DNA of 64,000 nt from Thioclava sp. GXIMD2076 (GTDB lineage Bacteria; Pseudomonadota; Alphaproteobacteria; Rhodobacterales; Rhodobacteraceae), in assembly GCF_037949795.1 (NCBI RefSeq), contig NZ_CP149933.1:550001-614000 (forward strand), in the 5' to 3' direction. Each line of letters begins with the position of its first letter. The first letter of the stretch is position 1. Shown here piece after piece: positions 25,641 through 33,328 of this stretch. Under the pieces are notes generated by a model. It saw only the letters and a program-made list of their open reading frames with translations, was not told the DNA's origin and made no database searches. A program made the position numbers and the translations under genes.

Positions 25641-27122
25641 TCAGCTTGACGAGGTGAAGTTCCAGGGAAGTAGCTCGTCGGTCCTGTTGGCCTGGTGACC
25701 GGCGGCGATGGCTTCCAAGGCCGCCTTAAGATAGGCGAAGGGTGCGTTCTTTCTCGTCAGGGCAATGGGGCGGATCAGGTTTTCGACGGCGTTGGAGTCG
25801 ATCTCGACGCGGCCGTCGCGGAGGAAGGTCTGCAGGCCGGCCCACTGGCGATGGATGTAGGTCAGCTTTTCGCCGAGGCGCGACTTGGCCGAGATGCGCA
25901 GGCGCCGTGTCTGCAGCCAATTACCTAACTCGGCCACGAGGGGCGCGCTGCGGGCCTGACGGGCCGACAGACCTTGGCCCGGGCTCATACCCCGGATCTC
26001 GGCCTCAATGCGGTAGAGCTTGGCGATACGATGAAGGCCTTCAGCGGCGATCTCCGAGCCGTCGCGGTCGAAGACTTCCTTCAGCTTCCTGCGTGCGTGT
26101 GCCCAGCAGTGGGCAACCGTGATCGGCGCGCCGCCCCTGCGGGACGGGTGCGTCAGCCGGTCATAACCGGTGTAGCCGTCGAGCTGCAGGATACCGTCGA
26201 AGCCCTGAAGGATCTGTTCCGCGTGGGCGCCGGCTCGGCTGGGCTGATAGGTGAAGACGACACCGGGCGGGTCTTCTCCGCCCCATCCGCAGTCGTCACG
26301 GGCCAAGGCCCAGAGGTGTCCTATCTTGGTTCGGCCGCGTCCGGGGTGGAGAACCGGAGCCGTGGTATCATCCATGAACAGCTTTTCGGAGGATTTGAGA
26401 TGCTCGGTCAGCCGATCGATCACAGGGCCAAGGTGGAACGCAACCGTCCCGGCCCAATCAGCTAGGGTGCTGCGCTCGATCTGGATGCCGGAGCGGGCAA
26501 GGATCTGGCTTTGTCTGTAAAATGGCAGGTGGTCCGCAAACTTCGAGACCAGGATATGCGCGATGGCCCGCTCGGTCGGCAGCCCAGCTTCGATCAGCCG
26601 GGGCGCCGCAACAGCTTGCGTGACCCCGTCCGGGCAGATCCGACAGGCATATTTCGGGCGGATGTCGACCAAAACCCGAAGCTGCGCCGGAATGATGTCC
26701 AAGCGCTCGGTGCGGTCCTCGCCGATCCGGTGCATCCGGCCGCAACCACGTCGCCATCGTCGCTTGGACCGATGGCGCGACAATGGCGACCAATCAAGGC
26801 TCGCAGGCTCAAGGACGCGCTCGATGCGCGGCAAACCTGCAGGTAGATGGCCGAGGTTGCGCTGTCGTGACCGGCGCGGCGTCGTGGTGGATGGCGCAGC
26901 CTGTTCCTTGCGGGTCTCGACCTCGGCCACGGCTGTTTCCAGGTCTTCAAAGGCCAGCTGCCGATCGTCCTCGCTCAGCTTCTCGGACCGCTTGCCATGC
27001 ACGAGATGCTCCAGCCGCCGGTTCGCTTCCTTTAGGGCGCCATTCTCCTGCATCACCGCCAGAACGGCGGAGCGCTGGCTCTCGGGGATCACGGACAGGT
27101 CGATGGGCGGGGCGCTGGACAT
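25641..27122 (-). CDS. tnpC: IS66-family DDE transposase TnpC, with C-terminal deletion
   Basis: About 493 residues. The N-terminal part has MSSAPPIDLS and a leucine-rich helix (MQENGALKEANRRLEHLV), then a zinc-binding segment, and the catalytic residues in MDDTTAP, LDGYTGYD and SNAVENLIRP. After LTRKNA the protein jumps to PFAYLKAALEAIAAGH, lacking the roughly 25-30 residues normally found there (the GHDEGG-type segment), and the segment around SLDWSPLSRHRSKRRWR looks frameshifted. The ATG at 27122 is preferred because the family start pattern begins there; another at 27152 is possible. Probably inactive. Confidence 0.85.
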   Translation of the reverse strand: MSSAPPIDLSVIPESQRSAVLAVMQENGALKEANRRLEHLVHGKRSEKLSEDDRQLAFEDLETAVAEVETRKEQAAPSTTTPRRSRQRNLGHLPAGLPRIERVLEPASLDWSPLSRHRSKRRWRRGCGRMHRIGEDRTERLDIIPAQLRVLVDIRPKYACRICPDGVTQAVAAPRLIEAGLPTERAIAHILVSKFADHLPFYRQSQILARSGIQIERSTLADWAGTVAFHLGPVIDRLTEHLKSSEKLFMDDTTAPVLHPGRGRTKIGHLWALARDDCGWGGEDPPGVVFTYQPSRAGAHAEQILQGFDGILQLDGYTGYDRLTHPSRRGGAPITVAHCWAHARRKLKEVFDRDGSEIAAEGLHRIAKLYRIEAEIRGMSPGQGLSARQARSAPLVAELGNWLQTRRLRISAKSRLGEKLTYIHRQWAGLQTFLRDGRVEIDSNAVENLIRPIALTRKNAPFAYLKAALEAIAAGHQANRTDELLPWNFTSSS

Positions 27123-27176
27123 GGGCGGATTATACTGCACCAAATGCGCCAAGGCCCTGTCATTCAGCAGGCTGAG

Positions 27177-27290
27177 TCACTCTGCCACAGCCGGTCGGCG
27201 CACCTCCAGTGACCGCACACGGCGCCTGTCCAGGCCGGCAAACAGGGCTTCGAATTGTGCCTTGTTCAGTGTCATGGCCCCGTCGCGGAG
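27177..27290 (-). pseudogene. tnpB: IS66 TnpB, 3' part cut off by an IS110-type insertion
   Basis: The minus strand reads DGAMTLNKAQFEALFAGLDR and RRVRSLEVRRPAVAE, the C-terminus of IS66 TnpB. It continues the N-terminal part at 28704-28941. The junctions lie near 27290 and 28703, where TFTWP on one side should meet GIRDGA on the other. This is where the IS110-type element entered. Confidence 0.85.
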
Positions 27291-27388
27291 TGAGCCATTG
27301 TCCGCCAATGATGGTGTGGATGGCCACACCAAACGGCATCGCGATGTGCCAGGGTGGGTCTGAGTACAGCCACCGAAAGGAGCCATCC

Positions 27389-28410
27389 ATGGAACAGCCT
27401 ATCACGATCGGCCTCGATCTGGCCAAGAATGTCTTTCAGGTTCCTGGGGTCGACACGACCGGCAAAGTTGTCTGTCGCCGCCAGTTGCGGCGGGCGCAAC
27501 TGCTGCTGTTTTTCTCGCGGCTTGAACCGTGTGTTGTGGGCATGGAAGCCTGCGCCGGGGCGCATTACTGGGGGCGGGAAATTGCCGCGCTGGGGTGTGA
27601 GGTCCGTCTCATGCCACCCGCTTACGTCAAGCCTTATGTGAAGCGAGGCAAGACAGACGCGGTGGACGCGGAAGCCATCTGCGAAGCGGTCACGCGCCCG
27701 ACGATGCGCTTTGTGCCAGTGAAATCGGCCGAGACCCAAGCCGCTCTGCTTGACCATAAGACGCGGGATTTCCTCGTACGGCAGCCTACGCAGATCATCA
27801 ACGCGATCCGGGCGCATATTGGCGAGTTCGGCATTGTGGTGGCAAAGGGCATCCAAAACGTTGAGCGTCTGATCGCTGCCGCTCGAAACATGCCGGAAGC
27901 CGCACGAGCTGCCGTGGATATGATGGCCGAACAGCTTCAGGGCACGTGAGGCATCGGATCGATGCGGTCACGGCACGGATTGCTGAGAGCCAAGCTGATG
28001 ATCCGCTGGCTCGGCGTTTGGCAGCGGTGCCCGGAGTAGGAGCTATCTCTTCCAGTGCCTTTGCCGCGACGACGCCAGATGTGAGTGCGTTCCGCAGTGG
28101 CCGAGATTATGCGGCTTGGCTAGGCCTGACCCCACGCGCACATTCCAGCGGCGGCAAGGAACGACTCGGGCGGATATCAAAGGCCGGCAATCGATATCTG
28201 CGACGGCTGCTATACTTGGGAGCTATGGCTAGGATTAGTGCGCGGCGCGTCCGGCGAACGACACCCACGAATGCTACGCCCGACTGGCTGGACCGAATGC
28301 TCGACCGCAAACCGGTGAAGGTGGTCGCAATCGCCCTAGCCAACCGTATGGCACGCACGATCTGGGCGCTGATCCAACGCGGTGACAGCTATCGGGCGAG
28401 TTTGGCATGA
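27389..28410 (+). pseudogene. IS110-family DEDD transposase, single frameshift
   Basis: The N-terminal half has the DEDD residues: GLDLAKN, GMEACAGAHYWGRE and KTDAVDAEAICEA. The C-terminal half has AAVPGVGAISSSAFAATTPD and the SSGGKERLGRISKAGNRYLR serine region of the Transposase-20 domain. The two halves overlap by one codon in different frames at ACGTGAGG (27944-27951), where ARAAVDMMAEQLQGT ends and RHRIDAVTARIAE begins. Family members are one continuous protein of about 340 residues, so this is a frameshift rather than two genes. Confidence 0.85.
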
Positions 28411-28703
28411 AATGATCAAGACCGGCCACCCGCACTGAGCGGGTAGCCCAGGAGATGGTGAGGCGCAGCGTGAGGTGATGGCATAGGGACGGTAACAGCG
28501 GAACGGAACACCCAGTTCGGACCGAAGCGCCTTTGAGCGCGTGCCATTGATCGGGACCTGTCCGCCGGCTGACTTCATCAAGGCGCGCAGCTATGATGCT
28601 GCAAATTGACGCCGTATACATGGCCGCGACCGACCGGAATGCCAGACCCAAACAAAGCTCTTGCCAAGGGGCCATCCATACACGGTCCGAGCGACGATGG
28701 CGA
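28411..28703 (+). ncRNA. Candidate bridge-RNA region of IS110-type element
   Basis: The 290-base non-coding end downstream of the transposase. IS110-family elements encode a structured bridge RNA in a long non-coding end, downstream for the IS1111 group. Several short repeats that can pair are visible (for example GGCCACCCGCACTGAGCGGGT near 28430-28450). No structure was computed and expression is unknown, so this is a positional inference. Confidence 0.4.
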
Positions 28704-28941
28704 ACGGCCAGGTGAAGGTGCTTTCCTCCAAGCGCTTGTAGGCCATGACTAGGCCGCTGCCGTCCCAGAACAGGATCTTCAGCCGGTCGGCCCGCTTCGA
28801 GCGGAAGACGAAGACCGTTCCAGTGAACGGATCTTCCGCCAGTGTAGACTGGACCAGCGCCGCAAGGCCGTCATGGCCTTTGCGGAAGTCGACCGGCTTC
28901 GTCGCCACCAAGATCCGCACACCCTACGAGGGCATCAGCAT
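28704..28941 (-). pseudogene. tnpB: IS66 TnpB, 5' part with nonsense codon
   Basis: From the expected ATG at 28941 the frame reads MLMPS and then TAG (28924-28926), where family members have CAG, then continues as GVRILVATKPVDFRKGHDGL and SGLVMAYKRLEESTFTWP up to the IS110-type insertion. TnpB is the small IS66 accessory protein with the KPVDFRKG motif. A GTG at 28920 could restart translation. The gene is broken twice. Confidence 0.85.
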
Positions 28942-29274
28942 GACTGCGCCTCCAGCGCGTGAACGATCTCCGCAATTCGGGCGTCTCGCACATCCTGGCC
29001 GAGTTCAATGAGGATCGAGCCCCGGACAATCCGGACTGGCGCCTCGGCACGGGGCCGCTCCGGCTCAGAAGCAGCCGTGGTCTCTTCCCGGACGACCAGA
29101 GGAGCGAAAACCGGCTCATTGATCTCGTAGCGCGCCGCGACACCCGAACACCGTCACCCCAAGCTCCAAGGTCTCGGAGACGGCCTGCGCCTTAACATGA
29201 TCCAGCCGACGCCTCTGGCCGGAGGCGAAGACTTCAACACCCAGCGCCGTGAGGAACGAACTCTTTGCGAGCAT
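28935..29274 (-). pseudogene. tnpA: IS66 TnpA, frameshifted
   Basis: The frame begins MLAKSSFLTALGVEVFASGQ and runs to ETLELGVTVFG, then loses frame and resumes as VAARYEINEPVFAPLVVREE to the end AEIVHALEAQSC. TnpA is the IS66 helix-turn-helix accessory protein. The length of 340 bases is not a multiple of three, consistent with one missing or extra base in TTCGGGTGTCGCGG. Confidence 0.8.
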
Positions 29275-29359
29275 TGCGAAACGCACTCCTTTTCTTCGGA
29301 TGCGTATCAACTCGCAATCACTGGTCCCGTCAGCAATGTGGGGCGGCGACACCGCTTAC

Positions 29360-30090
29360 AGACAGTCCGGCGTGAACGCCCGCCGGACTGCGCAGATATC
29401 CGCAAGGAGATGCAGGGGATCGCCGCCACGCGGCGCAGGTTCGGCTATCGCCGGATTGGCGTCCTGTTTGAGCGCAAAGGCATGAGCATGAACCACAAGA
29501 AGCTCTGCCGGATCTATCGCGAGGAAGAGCTGTCCGTGAAAAGGCGACGCGGCCGCAAGCGAGCGCGTGGCGCAGGGACCCCGATGCCATCGGCCGCGGG
29601 CGTCAACGCGCGCTGGTCGTTGGACTTTGTATCCGACAGCTTCGGTGCCTCGCGGAAGTTCGGGATCCTCGCCGTGATCGATGATTGCACGCGCGAATGC
29701 CTGTGCCTCGCGGCAGACACCTGCCTCACTGGGGCAAGGGTTGCCCGAGAGCTCAGCGCCCTTATCCGGGTCTACGGCAAGCCCGGCTGCATTGTCAGCG
29801 AAAACGAGACCGAGTTCACGAGTCGGGCGAACTTGAAATAGGCCGACGAGAATAGCGTGTCTTGGTGCTACATCGATCCGGGTAAGCGTCAACGGCAGCC
29901 TGCGGGACGAGTTGCTCAACGAGGAGATCTTCGACAGCCTGGACGACACACGGAGGAAGCCGGCGCTCTAGCGCTACGACCACAATACGGACCGCCCGCA
30001 TTCGTCCCTGGCCAACCAGACGCCACAGAAAGCGCGCCGGACGGGGAACCAGAATACCCAAATCCAACCTGCGGATTCTCGTTATGAATG
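29360..30090 (+). pseudogene. IS3 OrfB, 3' part with nonsense codon and frameshifts
   Basis: The frame has IAATRRRFGYRRIGVLFERK, RWSLDFVSDSFGASRKFGIL (first catalytic Asp), VIDDCTRECLCLAAD and IRVYGKPGCIVSENETEFT (second Asp). At 29839-29841 TAG replaces the usual TGG after RANLK, and the remaining C-terminus (ADENSVSWCYIDPGK, NEEIFDSLDDTRRK, HNTDRPHSSLANQTPQKARR) is spread over several frames. The catalytic Glu region is out of frame, so the transposase is dead apart from the IS66 insertion. Confidence 0.85.
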
Positions 30091-30113
30091 AGTGTCCGGC
30101 AGGGGGCAGGTCA

Positions 30114-30303
30114 CAGGGTCGAAGCCGAGACAGTTGCTTATCTCGTCGCCAAGGGAACAGGCGTCTCACCGCGAAGCGAAAATTACCTCGACCAATACCA
30201 AGGGGCCTTCGATGGGTTGGACCTGCATAGAATCATGAGGGTGGCCAGTGAGGTTGAGAAGGAACTGGACCTTCCGTTTCCCAGAGTGTGGCTATTTCAA
30301 TGA
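30114..30303 (+). pseudogene. C-terminal fragment resembling ImmA/IrrE-type plasmid protein
   Basis: Directly after the right end of the IS3 element the frame reads RVEAETVAYLVAKGTGVSPR and SENYLDQYQGAFDGLDLHRIMRVASEVEKEL in two overlapping stretches. This resembles the C-terminal part of metallopeptidase-like proteins encoded on conjugative plasmids (ImmA/IrrE or antirestriction-related). The N-terminal domain has been lost to the IS. The family call is by eye and only moderate. Confidence 0.5.
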
Positions 30304-30636
30304 TGTTCGAGCCCCCCCATTCTGCGCGACCCGCCAAGAATGTGGACACGTCCGAACGTCCACAACGGGTTACTCCCGTCCGCGTTATGGGACGCCGCGT
30401 TCGACAGCGGCCTTTTCGCTTTCGAGGATGACGGAGTCCCGGTATAATCGGATCAACTTGGTGAGCAGGCACGTTTCAGCATGCATACTTCGACCAATTT
30501 GGCCCTGACAGCTGATCACAAGCGCTCCCTTGAATGGCACAGCTCCGAGGTCTTCAGGACCTTGCCATTTCAAGCGAATATATAGGCCATCGGTTCGGAG
30601 GACCCTTGGCCCCGCCAACCCGTTGGGCCGAGTGTC
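30304..30636. other. No supported gene; possible scrambled IS/plasmid debris
   Basis: About 330 bases between the plasmid-gene fragment and arsR. Short frames exist on both strands but none shows a recognisable motif or ribosome site. The arsR gene on the minus strand ends at the right edge and no hairpin with a T-run is visible after it. Confidence 0.5.
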
Positions 30637-30999
30637 CTAGTCGAACATATCCATATCGCCGGGAAAATTGGAGCGCTTCTGCATGAGAAGGTCGTTAAGC
30701 TCGGCAAAGATCAGGCGAAGCGCCTGGATCAGCGGCAGAACCCTTGCGTCCTCGATACGGTAGATCACGGAACGGGCTTGCCGCATGCCGACAATGAGAT
30801 CCGCATCCCTCAGGATCGACAGTTGTTGGGACAAAGTAGGCTGGGGAATACCGAGATCCTCCTCGAGTTCAGTGACGCTGCGCGGCGCGTCCATCAAGTG
30901 GCACATCACAGCCAGCCGGTTGGGGTTGGCGAGGTGCTTCACAAGCTCGCTGGCTTCCTCGACACTGTGACAGACTCTTTCAGGCTTGCGTTTACTCAA
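30637..30999 (-). CDS. ArsR/SmtB-family transcriptional regulator
   Basis: A 120-residue winged-helix repressor: LVKHLANPNRLAVMCHLMDA, the recognition segment LGIPQPTLSQQLSILRDADL, and the wing LIVGMRQARSVIYRIED. The layout resembles the BigR/YgaV branch, which senses persulfide through two cysteines, and a cysteine is in the expected first position (VMCHL), but the second cysteine expected near the C-terminal helix is absent. The start codon is TTG at 30999, because no upstream ATG is in frame. It faces the organosulfur-like operon across a 283-base divergent spacer and probably controls it. Confidence 0.85.
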   Translation of the reverse strand: MSKRKPERVCHSVEEASELVKHLANPNRLAVMCHLMDAPRSVTELEEDLGIPQPTLSQQLSILRDADLIVGMRQARSVIYRIEDARVLPLIQALRLIFAELNDLLMQKRSNFPGDMDMFD

Positions 31000-31282
31000 G
31001 ATATTTCTTTCAGAAATTATAGAATGACTGATGAGGCAAGTATCCGCCCCTCTCCATCATAGCCTTGCCGGCGCGTTCAAAAAAGCGAAATTTTAGAGCA
31101 CGCACTACAGATTAGAGTCCTGATTTGCTGAAAACTTAACCGGATATCGTATTTTCCTCTACAGTAACCCGGATTGCAGAGGCTAAGTTTGACAATGGAT
31201 CGCACACCTAATCAATTAATAAAAAGATAAACTATTATTCTAAATCACCCCTACCCGACTTGATCCTTGAAGGAGCGGAACT
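31000..31282. promoter_or_regulatory. Divergent promoter region, arsR/SsuA-like operon
   Basis: This AT-rich 283-base region contrasts sharply with the GC-rich genes around it and separates arsR from the operon starting at 31283. It should hold both promoters and the ArsR operator. GAAGGAGCG just upstream of 31283 is a good ribosome site. I did not find an unambiguous palindrome by eye. Confidence 0.6.
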
Positions 31283-32137
31283 ATGCTGAAAATCGGCGTG
31301 CACCCTATGAACCTGCACCTGAGGCTCGCGCAACTCTGGCCCGGGCTGTTCGATGGCGCGAGCGTCGAGTTCCACAGCTACGTCGAAGGCCGGGACACGG
31401 GCGAACTGATCGCGAAGAATACGATCGCGGTCGGCGGCACCGGCTCCACCCCGCCTCTCATCGCCCAGTCCGAAGGCAAGCCCGTCATCTACCTTGCCGC
31501 CTCGGCGCCCCGCCCCGCGAACGGCGCACTTCTCGTCGCGCCCGACAGCGAAATCGCCGCAATGGCCGATCTGAAAGGCAAGCGCGTGGCCCTGATCGAC
31601 GGCTCGTTCCACACCTATTTGCTTGCGCGCTCGCTCGAACAGGCAGAGCTCGGCCTCAAGGACGTCATACGCTGTGAAATGTCGCCTCAGGACTCTCGCA
31701 AGGCTCTAATGAAAGGCGACGTGGATGTCTGGATCGCCATGGCGCCGATGATCGAACAGTCGATCGAAAGCGGCGAAGCGAAGCTCCTGTCCCTTTGCGG
31801 CGCGACGATCCCGAACCGCTCGGTTTTCTGGACCCTCAGGGACAGCGAGGCCACAGATGCCGAGCTCGAAGCTTTCGTCGCGGGTCTCGTCCAACTGGGC
31901 AAGAACATCGCGGCCGATCCGGAACACGCAGCATCCCTGTTGGCGGGCGAGCAAGCCGACGGCAAGGCTGTCGCGACTTGGAAAAGCGTCATCGTCGGCC
32001 GCGACTGGACGATCGTCCCCGCGACCCAATGCCTTGTCGTCGAGCAGCAGCAGGAAGCAGACACCTTGCACGCTCACGGTGATTTCAGCACCCGGATCGA
32101 GATCGAGAAATTCCGCCCGATGGCTACGACCGTCTGA
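31283..32137 (+). CDS. SsuA/DszB-like protein without signal peptide
   Basis: A 284-residue protein with the fold of sulfonate-binding proteins (SsuA/NMT1 group): AVGGTGSTPPLIAQSEGKPV, SEIAAMADLKGKRVALIDGS and RKALMKGDVDVWIAM match that family. It begins directly at the first strand (MLKIGVHP) after a strong GAAGGAG site and has no signal peptide or lipobox, so it should stay in the cytoplasm. DszB, the sulfinate desulfinase, has this fold and is cytoplasmic. It is followed 41 bases later by an SsuD-like monooxygenase. Enzyme or cytoplasmic binding role cannot be separated by sequence alone. Confidence 0.7.
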   Translation: MLKIGVHPMNLHLRLAQLWPGLFDGASVEFHSYVEGRDTGELIAKNTIAVGGTGSTPPLIAQSEGKPVIYLAASAPRPANGALLVAPDSEIAAMADLKGKRVALIDGSFHTYLLARSLEQAELGLKDVIRCEMSPQDSRKALMKGDVDVWIAMAPMIEQSIESGEAKLLSLCGATIPNRSVFWTLRDSEATDAELEAFVAGLVQLGKNIAADPEHAASLLAGEQADGKAVATWKSVIVGRDWTIVPATQCLVVEQQQEADTLHAHGDFSTRIEIEKFRPMATTV

Positions 32138-32178
32138 ACGGCGGGCAGAAGGGCAAGACTGTAAAATTGGAGACAAAT

Positions 32179-33318
32179 ATGAATGTGCTTTGGTACATGT
32201 GCGCCCCCGACGGGCACTACCCGTGGAAACCAGAAGGATCGCGAACCGTAGACTACGGATATTATAAGCAACTTGCGCAGGCCTATGACCACCTCGGCTA
32301 CACGGGCGCGCTGTTTGCCACGGGCGCGCATGACGTCTGGGTCCTCGCATCTGCGATGATGGCCGCCACCGAGCGGCTGAAGCTTTTGTGTGCGGTCCAC
32401 CCGGGCGTCGTCGCCCCCACGCTTCTGGCCAAGATGGCAGCGACCCTTCAGGAATTCTCCGAAGGACGGACGCTTCTCAATATCGTCTCGGGCGACGCCA
32501 AGATGATGGGCGCCTATGGCCTCACCATGAGCCACGACGAGCGCTACGAGATGGCGGACGAATATCTCACCATCTACAACCGGCTGATGAAGGGCGAGAG
32601 CGTCACGCAGGATGGCCGATATTTCCCGACGGTCGGCGCGAAACTCGCGCTTCCCGTGAGCGGGGACACCGCACCGCCGCTGTGGTTCGGCGGGTCGTCC
32701 GACAAGGCCATCGATGTCGCGGCCAAACACGTCGAGACCTACTTGAGCTGGGGCGAGACGCCCGAGCAGATGAAGGAGAAGGTCGAAAAGGTGCGCGCCA
32801 AGGCCGCCGAATATGGCCGCGAACTGACCTATGGCGTGCGCTTGTACGTGATCGTGCGCCGGACAGACGAAGAAGCATGGGCCGCAGCGGCCGACATGTA
32901 CGACCAGATGGATGCCGCCTCGATTGCGGGTAACCAGAAATTCGTGGGCGGCACAGACTCCATCGGCCAGCGCCGGATGAGCGCCATGCATGGCGGGATA
33001 AAACCGGACAATCTGCGTGACCTCGAGGTTGCCCCCAACATCTGGGCCGGTATTGGTCTGGTGCGCCCCGGCCCCGGGAGTGCGATCGTTGGTAGCCCCG
33101 ACACTGTGATCCGCACGCTCGAGGAATACAGGAAAGCCGGCATCGACACTTTCATACTGTCCGGGATGCCGCTTCTCGAGGAAGCCTACCGCTTCGGCGA
33201 GCTGGTCCTGCCGAAACTCGACGTCAGTCGCGAAGACCCGAAGCCCGCGCGCAAGCAGTTCACCTGGAACACGCTGTTCGATCGCGATCTTGACGCAAAA
33301 GTCAAGCAGAACGCGTAA
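32179..33318 (+). CDS. SsuD-like FMNH2-dependent monooxygenase
   Basis: A 379-residue luciferase-like (LLM) monooxygenase close to alkanesulfonate monooxygenase SsuD across its length: EGSRTVDYGYYKQLAQAYDH, PPLWFGGSSDKAIDVAAKHV, YLSWGETPEQMKEKVEKVRAK and GIGLVRPGPGSAIVG. Start 32179 is used because GGAG is at the right distance; a TTG at 32167 is not needed. The active site is altered: residues corresponding to SsuD Cys54, His228 and Tyr331 appear as non-cysteine (ATGAHDVW), Tyr (RLYVIVR) and Met (LSGMPLLEE), while the GLVR arginine is kept. It probably oxidises a different organosulfur or other compound. Confidence 0.85.
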   Translation: MNVLWYMCAPDGHYPWKPEGSRTVDYGYYKQLAQAYDHLGYTGALFATGAHDVWVLASAMMAATERLKLLCAVHPGVVAPTLLAKMAATLQEFSEGRTLLNIVSGDAKMMGAYGLTMSHDERYEMADEYLTIYNRLMKGESVTQDGRYFPTVGAKLALPVSGDTAPPLWFGGSSDKAIDVAAKHVETYLSWGETPEQMKEKVEKVRAKAAEYGRELTYGVRLYVIVRRTDEEAWAAAADMYDQMDAASIAGNQKFVGGTDSIGQRRMSAMHGGIKPDNLRDLEVAPNIWAGIGLVRPGPGSAIVGSPDTVIRTLEEYRKAGIDTFILSGMPLLEEAYRFGELVLPKLDVSREDPKPARKQFTWNTLFDRDLDAKVKQNA

Positions 33319-33328
33319 GGAGAGTCAC

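Larger units (their letters stand above)
27290..28703 (+). mobile_element. IS110-family (IS1111-group-like) element inside IS66 tnpB
   Basis: About 1.41 kb between the two halves of tnpB; boundaries are good to a few bases. A subterminal inverted repeat, TGGATGGCC at 27317-27325 and its complement at 28670-28678, sits about 26 bases inside each end, as in the IS1111 group. The transposase is on the plus strand in two frames (27389-27949 and 27946-28410). The downstream non-coding end is about 290 bases, much longer than the upstream end of about 100, which is where IS1111-type elements encode their guide RNA. Confidence 0.82.
25613..29359 (-). mobile_element. IS66-family insertion sequence with 8-bp target duplication
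   Basis: The ends are inverted repeats starting GTAAGCGGTGTC (12 identical bases, partial identity continues) at 25613-25624 and 29348-29359. AGACAGTC flanks both sides (25605-25612 and 29360-29367), the 8-bp duplication expected for IS66. Genes run on the minus strand: tnpA (28935-29274), tnpB (split), tnpC (25641-27122). All three are damaged and an IS110-type element sits in tnpB, so this copy cannot move by itself. Confidence 0.93.
25120..30113 (+). mobile_element. IS3-family element (IS407-like) interrupted by IS66 and IS110 elements
   Basis: The ends are a perfect 12-bp inverted repeat, TGACCTGCCCCC at 25120-25131 and its complement at 30102-30113. Removing the 3,747-bp IS66 insertion and one copy of its 8-bp target repeat leaves 1,239 bp, a normal IS3-family size. 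OrfA is at 25187-25506 and OrfB starts just after it, breaks at codons PKTV, and resumes at 29360. The bases next to the outer ends (TAGT and CAGG) are not a duplication, so the element may have been rearranged after insertion. Confidence 0.88.

Noticed and set aside
27944..27951. Programmed frameshift in the IS110-type transposase
   Set aside because: IS110-family transposases are normally one continuous frame and no slippery heptamer with a following structure is evident; mutation is simpler.
25116..30117. Target duplication for the outer IS3 element
   Set aside because: TAGT on the left and CAGG on the right do not match, nor do 3-base versions, so no duplication can be claimed.
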